Shown here piece after piece: positions 1-7,676 of a stretch of DNA of 10,541 bases (position 1 is the stretch's first letter; the number at the start of each line of letters is the position of its first letter). The notes beneath the pieces are model-generated. The model did not search any database. It worked only from the letters and a program-made list of their open reading frames with translations, and was not told where the DNA came from. Both the position numbers and the translations under genes were made by a program. This DNA comes from Cyclostephanos tholiformis. Taxonomy: Eukaryota > Bacillariophyta > Thalassiosirophyceae > Thalassiosirales > Thalassiosiraceae. The DNA lies in assembly GCA_036939975.1 (NCBI GenBank), contig JALLPB010001814.1, positions 1 through 10,541 on the forward strand. Direction: 5' to 3'.

Positions 1-1953
1 CCAGTTGCATAGAACTTCTTACCATGGGTGTTCGCTTTGGCAAGCAACAAAATACATTCCTTTGAATGCCTTTCAGTAATTGGATTGAGCACATTAGCCT
101 CCGGTACTGCTTTTAGCATGGCCTGCATAGCAGACCCTCTGTACCCTCCCTCCATCAATGCGTAAACTGTGTAATCATTTGCCTCCTGAATCGAACGCAA
201 GAGGACGCTGTACTCATCATCCCCATCCCCAATTGCCCTTGCCACTCTGGGATCTTTCAGACTTGCCCGAGTCAACGGCGCCACTCTGACTTTCCTCCAC
301 GAGTTCAGGCATTCCTCACAACCAAATCCAAATTCAAATGCCGAGGGCAACTTGAGCCAATCTCTGGGTCTTCGCCTCCAAAAACCAAAAGAGCCAGCTT
401 ATATTGTGGCACTTTGACAGGCAAATCCTGTGTGATGCATTCATCGACAAGATGTTCAAGATTAGTGCAAAAGCTTGTCTTGAACTAACCATATGTACAG
501 TCAGTTTCCTGTGTCACCGCAGTGGTATTTGGGATGCAGGGGTATAGATACACTCCAAGATGATGGAGCTTGGCAAGCAGATCAATCTGCAGTTGCCCTG
601 GCCCGCTATCACATTTCAAAATAAGCCTCTTCCCAGGTCTGTCCAACGTGTTTGGATAAAAGGGGAGGATAGAATTGGTCATATACAATTCAAACTCCCA
701 ATCATCCATTCCCCCTTTTGTATTCAAACCAAAGGTGCAGTCCCATGCCCGCTCGCTGGCAGTCCCAAACTGACCAATCACACGGGGGGTGAAAGCAAAC
801 ACTTCACTGCGAATCCTCTCACGATTGCCCGAAGTGGCCTTCATCTGGAATTGGAAGTGGGGTGGTAGGGCCTCGCCTGCTGCATTGCTGCCACTGATGA
901 GAGTAGCCATGAGGCTATCTTTGTTGGTCGCCTTCCCTGTCATTGGAAACCTTGGATCGGGAAGGATGATCTCTGGATGCCCCCCCCTCCTTCCTTCACT
1001 CCCATCAAGGCTTAAGCAAGTCTTGTCAAAATTGATTATATTGCATTCACCATGTTCATCATAGAATGCAAACCCAAGGTTGATCAAATCGTACTCCCAA
1101 CAGTCAAACCATGCACTCATGTTCAAATACGTCATCCATCTAATCCTTCGATCCTCGCAATACTCCATCTTTGACATGTCCAGATACTTCGCTGTGTGCA
1201 ATAGCACACGATTCAACAACTTCGAACAATAGTTATGCAGCATCGTCTCGTTGACTTTCGCATCAAGCTTTTTCAAGGTGAGCACATCGTCTCTCCTATT
1301 CAACTGATTGATGCATACATAACTTTCAAATGCCGTGCAAAGGGCACTGTACGCCCACTTTGGGATGTCACTTTTCACGCCTGGTTTCAGTGGCGATAGT
1401 CCTGCAAGGCCACTGTTGACATATCGTTGAATGGTTTGGGCAGACGGACCAACACCACCGAACTGGACCTTCACTCTTTTTGCAACTTTGTAGGATGACA
1501 AACCACCTCCTGATCGTACCAACTTGTTGCCCGTTTAAATGCCTGCTTGCTATTCTCGGACAAATTGAATTTATTCACTTGTCATTTCTGCATCCATGTC
1601 GCCATATGTCGTATCTGCCTTGCCTTTGGCTTTGCCTGAATCCCGCACTCCGGAGTTTGCATGCCAACAGATTTGACTGTCGATTCGGTTCTTGGTGACT
1701 CTGTCATTGGCGACAGGGATGAGCTGGATGTAGGGCTAAGAAACGAGACTGTGGCGGGGGTGTCCTTTGTTTTGCCTCCGATTGTCTTCTCATAGGTGCG
1801 ACGGACTGCCATCTGCTTCGCCGGGTTCAAACTCTCGGCAAGACTGAATTTGCTTGCTTGCTTTGCCTCAGGGATTGATGCACTTTGGCAGCGCAGTTTG
1901 AAGGCGGCGGCCTTTGTGATGCACTTATCCACATGCCCACCCCTTCCTGACAT
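1..1953 (-). pseudogene. Broken pogo-like DDE transposase (partial, runs off left edge)
   Basis: Remnant of a transposase that would cut and paste a DNA transposon. It reads right to left in three frames. Codons from 1953 give an N-terminal region rich in Ser/Thr/Pro/Lys, stopped by TGA at 1582-1584. The same frame continues with protein-like sequence (KFNLSENSKQAFKR) to about 1510. A frameshift then leads into a 345-codon open stretch down to 485. This stretch carries a psq-like helix-turn-helix (SAQTIQRYVNSGLAGLSPLK) and a DDE_1-like core: NFDKT (Asp166 counted from codon 1522), CDSGPG (Asp305) and QETD (Asp341), about 35 residues after the second Asp. TAG at 485-487 interrupts TYG-x-FK; the frame then resumes, shifts again near 350-375 and stays open to base 1. 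The open stretch has no ATG at its right end, only TTG, so it is not a separate gene. Terminal inverted repeats were not identified. Family assignment is by motif only. Confidence 0.8.
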
Positions 1954-2458
1954 GTTGACGAAGATTTAATGTCATTCTGGCGCAAGGGTTTGTGTGTAGA
2001 TTGATGCGCAATCGTCGATCTAACATGTCTGCGATGAGATTTTTTTTCTTGATTCGTCGTGTGGTGTTGGCGCCACCTTAAAGTTGGACAGGAAGACTAT
2101 GGCAGAACATAGGGGTGTCATATATCAAACAAATCAGAAGCGGGCGCTCTGCAACATAGGACACTCCTTCGGGGTATTCGATCCACTTAGCAAAGAGTTA
2201 CAGTTGATTGTAGCATGGGATCGGGTTCGGGAATAAAATGTATTAGAAAAGGGGGTGCGTCACAAATGGGTGATCTCCACTCGTTTTACCTACTACTATC
2301 TCGTTTGGAAGGGATAATTTCGTACCCGCCAAATTATTTCCTTCCCGCGATTTCTAGAATTTTTCGAACAAAAAAAAATGTTTTTAAATTGAATCATCTG
2401 CCGCAAGGGCACGGGGGAGCTTCTTGACGATGTTAGAAGAGTAAGGGCGCACAGCAAC
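1954..2458. other. Intergenic region, likely promoter and 5' UTR of the TLC gene
   Basis: No convincing gene is seen in these 505 bases. The left part should include the right end of the decayed transposon, but I could not find a terminal repeat. The right part, with AT-rich and homopolymer stretches around 2355-2395, lies just upstream of the TLC-domain gene and probably holds its promoter and 5' UTR. A 70-codon open frame at 2215-2427 has no recognisable content. Confidence 0.5.
2430..2444 (+). promoter_or_regulatory. Four-codon upstream ORF before the TLC gene
   Basis: ATG at 2430 followed by three codons and TAA (peptide MLEE) ends 14 bases before the ATG of the TLC-domain gene. If the transcript starts upstream of 2430, scanning ribosomes would meet this ORF first, which could lower translation of the main frame. 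The transcription start is unknown, so the element may not be in the mRNA. Confidence 0.3.
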
Positions 2459-3358
2459 ATGACTTACTTCCTGAACCGATTGCTTGACTACTCTCCTCTA
2501 CCCCCCCTTGCAAACCATATCGGTCTCGCATGCCTTTTCGCGCAAGTTTCGTTCACTTTGCTATTTAACAAGCGGACGACAATTCTACCCAGCGGCCCTT
2601 GGACGCAACTGTCGGTGTTCACTGCCCATCAAGTAGTGTCGTTGCCCCTCATGATAACATTGACATACTGCGGCTGGAAAGATTGGTTCTTCTATCCATG
2701 TGAGCCTGCTGCCACAGCATCCCAAAGGATATTCGGTTGTTCCAACCCAAACGATATTCCACTCGCCATAGCGTCTGGTGCCATGTTATTGTGGGATATA
2801 CCCACAAGCTTAATTTCCCCACCGTTGAGGGATCGCCTGATGTTGGCTCATCACGTGGGTATGTTTTCGACTGCGTTCTTGATTGGAGGTGGATTTTGTA
2901 AATACGGCAACCAGATTGGATATTATTATGCACCATTTTACTTCGGCGTCATTGAATTCAGCTCCATTTTCCTGAGTTATGTTGATGTCTTTCATCCAAA
3001 GTACGTACATTACCACAGTTGGATGAACTCAAAACACGGTGCAATACAAGAAGCCATAAACCAAGTGAATGAAGTGGGGCGAGTTCTCTTTGCTTTTTCC
3101 TTTTTGGCATTGCGTGGGGTGTACTTTCCGTACGTTTCGTTCTTTTGGGTCATCCCAGATTTAGCCCAGGCATATTACAACCCACCAGACGGCGTGCCGA
3201 TATGGACAGGATATTTTCTTATAAGTATGATAGCCTCATTTGCTTGCCTGCAGGCATATTGGGCGCTACTGATAGCAAAGCATGTGATGAAGGTGTTGCG
3301 TGCCGCTGGCGAGGATGTCACTGCAAAAATCCCTGATAGCGCGACGAAGAAAGATTAG
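2459..3358 (+). CDS. TLC-domain (TRAM/LAG1/CLN8) multi-pass membrane protein
   Basis: Encodes 299 residues with about six to seven hydrophobic segments (roughly 18-36, 50-71, 100-118, 128-146, 154-175, 206-232 and 250-275), so an integral, probably endomembrane, protein. TLC-type features include WDIPTSL at 112-118, the His pair at 131-132 in LMLAHHVGM, EFSSIFLSY at 166-174 and an Arg just before the penultimate membrane block. The length suits a stand-alone TLC protein of the TLCD/TMEM56 type and lacks the Hox-like region of some ceramide synthases. TLC proteins include ceramide synthases and regulators of membrane lipid composition; the substrate cannot be read here. The C-terminus TKKD only resembles a di-lysine ER retrieval signal, with Thr where a second Lys is usual. 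The ATG at 2459 opens the frame directly before the first membrane segment. No intron is needed. It converges on the pseudouridine synthase gene. Confidence 0.83.
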   Translation: MTYFLNRLLDYSPLPPLANHIGLACLFAQVSFTLLFNKRTTILPSGPWTQLSVFTAHQVVSLPLMITLTYCGWKDWFFYPCEPAATASQRIFGCSNPNDIPLAIASGAMLLWDIPTSLISPPLRDRLMLAHHVGMFSTAFLIGGGFCKYGNQIGYYYAPFYFGVIEFSSIFLSYVDVFHPKYVHYHSWMNSKHGAIQEAINQVNEVGRVLFAFSFLALRGVYFPYVSFFWVIPDLAQAYYNPPDGVPIWTGYFLISMIASFACLQAYWALLIAKHVMKVLRAAGEDVTAKIPDSATKKD

Positions 3359-3418
3359 TGGTTGATGTAAAGCGTGCACTCATTTCTGAAACAAAACTGT
3401 AGAATGGAAGATTGATGC

Positions 3419-3424
3419 AATAAA
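3419..3424 (+). terminator. Probable poly(A) signal of the TLC gene
   Basis: A canonical AATAAA hexamer lies 61 bases after the TAG stop of the TLC-domain gene, a suitable distance for 3' end formation. Cleavage would be expected shortly downstream, before the convergent neighbour. This is sequence match and spacing only. Confidence 0.5.
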
Positions 3425-3492
3425 TAGATATTAGTTTGAACTCATCAATGATGCAAAAAGAATTCGTAGCCATATTGTGAGCGACTAGTGAT

Positions 3493-3543
3493 TACGGCCG
3501 CGAACACCGTCCGGTGTGTTGAGTTGGCGTGTTAATGGCCGTA
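3493..3543. repeat. Nested inverted repeat in the convergent spacer
   Basis: An outer 7-bp inverted repeat (TACGGCC at 3493-3499, GGCCGTA at 3537-3543) encloses an inner 6-bp one (ACACCG at 3504-3509, CGGTGT at 3512-3517) with a two-base loop. It lies in the 342-base spacer (3359-3700) between the 3' ends of the TLC and pseudouridine synthase genes. Nothing else is seen there apart from the poly(A) hexamer. Function is unknown and chance cannot be excluded for arms this short. Confidence 0.35.
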
Positions 3544-3700
3544 TCAATAACAATGCTTTGAAAGTCTAAGTTTGCCACGCTCTGTTAGAAGTTGTTGATA
3601 TCTCACTAATTATGAACAATCTGCAGGAAATCGTTCAGTTCAACTTGCTGAAGATTATGAAGGAAAACCTCGACTGTTTACACCAGTCAGCCCGACCAAA

Positions 3701-5167
3701 CTAAAATCTTCTTACATCATCTTCACAAAAACCAAAGAAATCTTTCCACAGCTTTGGTAAACTTGCGACAAACGGATCAGTTTCCAAAAATTCCATTCCG
3801 CCTAAAGATACGGTTGGCAAGAATACAGATCGGGCATGCAGTGCCACAGACCCATCAGGAAGTGGTCGGTTGACCGTCCCTTGCTGATATCCACTATTCC
3901 TATTATGGTATTGTGAACTAAGATTGTTTCCATATCGTAAATCTCCTGCTATAGGTGCGCCTCCTACTAATCCAAGTAACGCACGGACCTGATGTTTGGC
4001 ACCTGTATCAGTGGTCACAGAGAGCAAATGCCTCGTATTCGAAGAGGATTTTGTTGCAGGCAAGGTCAATAAATGTCTCCATTCAATGCGGCATACGCGA
4101 CCATCGCCGTTGTTTGTCAAAGTATCCGATAAATTGCCAGGTTGGAGAGGTTTCACCTTGACCGAGCCTCCTGCATTTTTTGATTTCTCTCCAATATTGC
4201 CCCCGATTTTCCCCCTTGAACTCTGCAGAATTGCAGACAAACGATAGGACTTCGTGTCACTTAAATACATCGATCGGCTTACCAAGCCGTCCAAGCCGTG
4301 CAATTCTCCACTACGTTTTTCGTCTACACTTCCACCCTCTACTACAACCCAATAGCATTTCAATACCTTTCTCTTACTCCAAGCAACTTGTACACGGCTT
4401 GCCGCCTTGCCATTTTTTGCAAATATCAAAACTCCAGTACACGGTTGATCAAGACGATGGGTTGGCATGAGAAAGTCATTCTTAGAGCCACCGCCAAATG
4501 ATTGAGATTTGAGGTAGGTGAGAAGACATTTCGGATCAGAACCAGAACTATCTTGAATTGTACCGTCACTGCCACCTCCATTTCCAGGTTGAGATTTCCA
4601 TCCTGGTGGTTTGTTCACGACCAGCAAATGGTTGTTCGTAAATATAACTTGTGGCGTTTCAAGTCTAAGACGAGCCTTCGAAATGGATGAATAACTTCTG
4701 CTTTCATTTAATTGACTTAGAGGCGGTTCTTCATTATTTGATGCTGCGAATAAATTTGTGAAGACCTTTGGAGTTTTTGCTTCAGAATGCGAAACATGTG
4801 GAATTGAAAAACAGCAACGCAGTTTGGACTCTGCTACCGTGGTGGATAGAGGGAGTAACAACTGACGGCATGGCCTTGGCAATAGCAATGGTAGCGCTAT
4901 TGTGGATGATGATATGCAAACACATGCCATGATAACCCCGAAGACGCGAACGTAATAGGGGTGGACAAAGAAAGTGCAAGTGCGCCTCGATTCGATTCGG
5001 GAGCTAACGCAGCGCGCTCGTCGCCGAAGATGATTTCTACGATTATGGCCATGAAACTGCTCCAATATGAACTGCTTCCATTCACAAACAGTGACCATGA
5101 TGGAAGAGAGAGATGACGAAATCCCTTTCCGAATCCTCGTGGTGTGTAGATACTCGAGTACGTACAA
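3701..5167 (-). CDS. RluA-family RNA pseudouridine synthase, probably organellar
   Basis: Converts selected uridines in RNA to pseudouridine. The 488-codon frame shows the RluA order: FTNNHLLVVNKPPGW (176-190), catalytic motif HRLDQPCTGVLIFAK (237-251, nucleophile Asp240), TGAKHQVRALLGL (388-400, matching the TGR-x-HQ-I/V-R block with Ala for the usual Arg), GDLRYG (408-413) and VALHARSVFLP (441-451). A Gly/Ser/Lys-rich insert at about 311-355 separates the catalytic halves. Residues before about 165 are not catalytic. Start choice is open: Met1, Met24 (5098) or Met80 (4930). Met80 begins MACVCISSSTIALPLLLP, a signal-like hydrophobic stretch; the Met24 form has an Arg-rich start resembling a mitochondrial presequence. 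Either suggests organelle targeting, but no clear diatom plastid ASAFAP motif is seen. No S4 domain is seen. The target RNA is unknown. The gene is divergent from Ubl-eL41. Confidence 0.85.
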   Translation of the reverse strand: MYVLEYLHTTRIRKGISSSLSSIMVTVCEWKQFILEQFHGHNRRNHLRRRARCVSSRIESRRTCTFFVHPYYVRVFGVIMACVCISSSTIALPLLLPRPCRQLLLPLSTTVAESKLRCCFSIPHVSHSEAKTPKVFTNLFAASNNEEPPLSQLNESRSYSSISKARLRLETPQVIFTNNHLLVVNKPPGWKSQPGNGGGSDGTIQDSSGSDPKCLLTYLKSQSFGGGSKNDFLMPTHRLDQPCTGVLIFAKNGKAASRVQVAWSKRKVLKCYWVVVEGGSVDEKRSGELHGLDGLVSRSMYLSDTKSYRLSAILQSSRGKIGGNIGEKSKNAGGSVKVKPLQPGNLSDTLTNNGDGRVCRIEWRHLLTLPATKSSSNTRHLLSVTTDTGAKHQVRALLGLVGGAPIAGDLRYGNNLSSQYHNRNSGYQQGTVNRPLPDGSVALHARSVFLPTVSLGGMEFLETDPFVASLPKLWKDFFGFCEDDVRRF

Positions 5168-5585
5168 CCTCTCTAGGTAGAATACTTACGATCCAGTTAC
5201 TTAAGTTTGGGTACCATACCTGTTCCAAGGAGTACATAAACGTGTGTACGTGAAGAAAAGTCCTTTTTCTGGTGGTGCTCCTCTTCTCCTTTTTTCTCCT
5301 CCCACCACAAAAGTTGCTGTCTGCTCACCTAAGGGTAAGGATGACCATGGTGCTTTTTCATTCGCTGGATTCACGGCCGCTACCCGGAAACCGTGCTGCG
5401 ATGACGTTCCGTATATCAATATGTCCTTTCGATCGGCTGCGTGGCATTAATCCTTCCCGTGCTCAATCGAATCAAATGTGTAATTCGAATTAGCTGGTCG
5501 TGTCAAACTAACCCTCTCGTCCCCATAATATCCACTCTCTCTTTTCGTCAGGTTTTGAGCAACCGACTTAGGCCAAAAATATTCA
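5168..5585. promoter_or_regulatory. Divergent promoter region between pseudouridine synthase and Ubl-eL41
   Basis: These 418 bases (655 if the synthase starts at Met80) separate two genes transcribed away from each other, so both promoters should lie here. It holds a pyrimidine-rich tract around 5278-5302 and the likely 5' UTR intron of the right-hand gene. Overlapping 60-70-codon frames on both strands have no recognisable content. No confident TATA box or other core element was found. Confidence 0.5.
5335..5551 (+). other. Putative 5' UTR intron of the Ubl-eL41 gene
   Basis: The acceptor side is strong: a branch-point-like CTAAC at 5508-5512, then a pyrimidine-rich run (CTCTCTCTTTTCGTCAG) ending at AG 5550-5551, 34 bases before the ATG. 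The best donor upstream is GTAAGG at 5335, giving a 217-base intron; GTATAT at 5411 is a weaker alternative giving 141 bases. Leader introns are common in ribosomal protein genes of many eukaryotes. The intron lies wholly in the leader, so the protein would be unchanged. Confidence 0.4.
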
Positions 5586-5888
5586 ATGCAGATTATTGTA
5601 ACCGCACCTGCTGGTTCCTCGATGGCATATGCCGTTGAGGGTACCACCACTGTCACCGAGCTCAAGTCCATGATCGAGAACGCTGAGTTCATCCCTGGCC
5701 ACCTCATCCGTCTCATGAGCGGAGACGCCGAGCTTGTGGAGGGCACCCTCGCCGGCCTCGGCATCGAGGAGGACGAGGAACTTTCCCTCATGCTCGAAGT
5801 TCCCGGTGGCATGCGTGCCAAGTGGCGCAAGAAGCGCATGCGTCGCCTTCGTCGCAAGCGCCGCAAGATGCGTCAACGTGCTCGTTAA
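5586..5888 (+). CDS. Ubiquitin-like domain fused to ribosomal protein eL41
   Basis: One 100-codon frame encodes two modules. Residues 1-75 are ubiquitin-like: it starts MQIIV (ubiquitin MQIFV), has a helix-like ELKSMIENAE, and its last 38 residues align without gaps to ubiquitin's C-terminal half, including TL, I, L-x-L-x-L and the final Gly-Gly (74-75). Residues 76-100, starting at ATG 5811, are a complete eL41 of 25 residues (MRAKWRKKRMRRLRRKRRKM, then RQRAR), matching human eL41 at all but three positions. eL41 is a small large-subunit protein at the subunit interface. By analogy with FUBI-eS30, ubiquitin-eL40 and ubiquitin-eS31, cleavage after Gly75 would release eL41 with its native Met. 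The Ubl has one Lys (27), Asp47 where ubiquitin has Lys48, and the tail LEVPGG, so it is not ubiquitin. Codon use is markedly C-ending, as in highly expressed genes. The junction has no intron. Confidence 0.88.
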   Translation: MQIIVTAPAGSSMAYAVEGTTTVTELKSMIENAEFIPGHLIRLMSGDAELVEGTLAGLGIEEDEELSLMLEVPGGMRAKWRKKRMRRLRRKRRKMRQRAR

Positions 5889-6481
5889 AGGTGGGAGGGT
5901 AGCCAACTGAGGGGAGTTTTGCTACCTCGCGAAGGGGGTGAACTCCGTCATGATTTGCTTTTGAGTGTCGGCCTTGTTATTGCCATTCTAAGAAGACCTC
6001 TTGGTTTTAGTAGCGTAATTCACAACGGACTACTATCTTAAGTATTTCAACCAACGAACAATGACTCTCTTTCACTCTTTTTTACTCGTTGAACAAGTTA
6101 TGGCCTCAATAATAAGAAAAAATCTATTCCGAGCATGGGTCTTTTTGCAGTACTCAAGGCAGTGTCGAGATGCTTACCGTGGTCCCTTTTTCAAAGTTAT
6201 CTGTCTCAGGGTAGGAGGGAGGCGGGCGATGGGATATGTGATGGGAGTTCCACTTTTTTTCTGCCCTCGTTGACAGCAAAGCTGGGTAATAAAACTGAAA
6301 TCTAATGCCTTCCATGTGTGTTTATTTTATCTACCCCATGGAATAGATACAAGTCCTCTCAGGTTTGGCTGTGATCTCATTAAGGAAACACTGGATGACT
6401 ACCATACCGAAATTGTTTGCAATTGAGATGCCCAAAATTGGGGTTGACTAAAAAGCCTCCGTCTGAGAATGTATAAGTTAA
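5889..6481. other. 3' flank of Ubl-eL41, no further gene seen
   Basis: This should contain the 3' UTR and end of the Ubl-eL41 transcript. The clearest poly(A)-like hexamer is AATAAA at 6288-6293, about 400 bases after the stop, which would give a long 3' UTR for a ribosomal protein gene; a nearer non-canonical signal is possible. A 70-codon frame from ATG 6061 has no recognisable domain and is not called. Composition becomes AT-rich to the right. Confidence 0.4.
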
Positions 6482-6580
6482 TCCCCAAATGCTTTCAAAA
6501 TTCAAATGCATTTGGGGAGTGACCATATGGGAATTTTTTTGGCGACTGCCTGAATGCACTTGGGGCCTTCCCAAATGCAT
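6482..6580. repeat. Cluster of alternating inverted repeats built on GCATTTGGGGA
   Basis: Four copies of one motif in alternating orientation fall within 99 bases. TCCCCAAATGC (6482-6492) and its exact complement GCATTTGGGGA (6508-6518) form an 11-bp stem with a 15-base loop. ATGCACTTGGGG (6554-6565) and TCCCAAATGCAT (6569-6580) form a second stem, 10 of 12 paired, with a 3-base loop. A shorter relative, CCCAAAATTGGGG, lies at 6431-6443. It could be part of a small non-autonomous DNA element, a protein-binding array or an extruded hairpin; no target-site duplication was recognised. Confidence 0.6.
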
Positions 6581-7344
6581 ATTGTGAGGGCTTTTTCTGG
6601 GCTCATTTCATTGCCAATTAGGTCACGAGTGTGGTCTGATGGTGTATTACACTATTTGGATTTATTAACCTTTTATCATGTTATACCCCCCAACTATGTT
6701 ACTTACCTCTGAGATAGTATGAGTTTTAAGGGGAGGTCAAGCATTCGTTGTCGTCGTCGTCATCGTCGTCTTGTCATTCGACTTCAAATTTTGTCATCCA
6801 TCGGGCACATTGCCACCTCAGAAACCCGATTTTAGCCAATCGTAAACATTAGTGTTATTGTGAGGTATTTACCTAATTACTATTTAGTAACCATCGAAGT
6901 TATCCTGTAAGTTTCTGACAAAATACGCCCATGGGCATACGGTACGACGAATACTCTTGTTCGGCTCCCGCCATCGGAGTATACTCTACGAAAGAATCGG
7001 GCGAGAAACCCGTCTCAATCCGTCTACTTGATCCGGATGACCATCCGTGTCCCACAGAAAGAGAATAGACACCATCTGTGTTCCTCGGAAACTCTCGTAT
7101 GTAGAGCTCCATATGGTGATCGTTGATCGTTTGAAATTACACAAAACCGAGCTTTACAAATTTATTTTTGACACCTTTCTCGCATGCGTATGTAAATCAT
7201 ATTGAGAAAGTGAAACCTTCGCACCATTCCTCAACTTGGTAATGAGGGAATGAAATAATGCACAGAATTAACATGCCACTCACCACCATTGCCATAATAT
7301 TCGATTGACATCGACCTTTAGACCATTAATATCTATTAAACCAT
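6581..7344. other. AT-rich intergenic region, no gene supported
   Basis: About 760 bases hold only the trinucleotide microsatellite annotated separately and a 70-codon minus-strand frame (6900-7112) beginning at an ATG but without known motifs. The right part may include the 5' LTR of the Copia-type element, but without a second LTR copy in the window this cannot be shown. Confidence 0.4.
6746..6772. repeat. Imperfect GTC trinucleotide microsatellite
   Basis: A run of GTC units interrupted once by ATC and flanked by imperfect TTG units. It lies in non-coding AT-rich DNA and is likely to vary in length between alleles. No function is implied. Confidence 0.7.
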
Positions 7345-7676
7345 TGACCGAATAGGGGTTGGGCTCTGTTGAGTGACCTCCCCAGCCATGGCCATTACGT
7401 CTACCCAAATACAGTAGCCATATTTCCTCAGTTTATCAGACCCAGAGCTGACGCAACGTCATTGACGCGTCGACCGATCACACATAACGGCACTGACATC
7501 GCCACAGACCCGACCAAACTCGACAGTGTTGACCCCACCACTGACGACGAATATACCTCACGATACCAACCTTGTCACGAGCTGACCCAGTGCATCCAAC
7601 ACTGTGGGGCCGCGATTGACCTGACCCACGTGCCTTGACCTGATGCACGACAACCATAGCACGAACTGACAGGGCC

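Noticed and set aside
2215..2427. 70-codon plus-strand open frame before the TLC gene
   Set aside because: No domain, in AT-rich promoter-like DNA with homopolymer runs; more likely untranslated or promoter sequence.
2649..2936. Minus-strand frame of 95 codons inside the TLC gene
   Set aside because: Antisense to a clear multi-pass membrane protein and without motifs.
5447..5906. Minus-strand frames of 139 and 107 codons opposite Ubl-eL41
   Set aside because: Arg-rich or Ala/Leu-rich antisense readings of the GC-rich Ubl-eL41 coding sequence.
6061..6273. 70-codon plus-strand open frame starting at ATG
   Set aside because: No recognisable motif, and it lies in the probable 3' flank of Ubl-eL41; a frame of this length is expected by chance.
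6900..7112. 70-codon minus-strand open frame with ATG, peptide starting MELYIREF
   Set aside because: Looks somewhat protein-like but matches no family I know. It could be an exon or a decayed element part; support is too weak to call a gene.
7369..7638. 89-codon plus-strand frame in the retroelement leader
   Set aside because: Begins at TTG with no ATG, and its Asp-rich content follows from the TGAC bias. No gag similarity seen.
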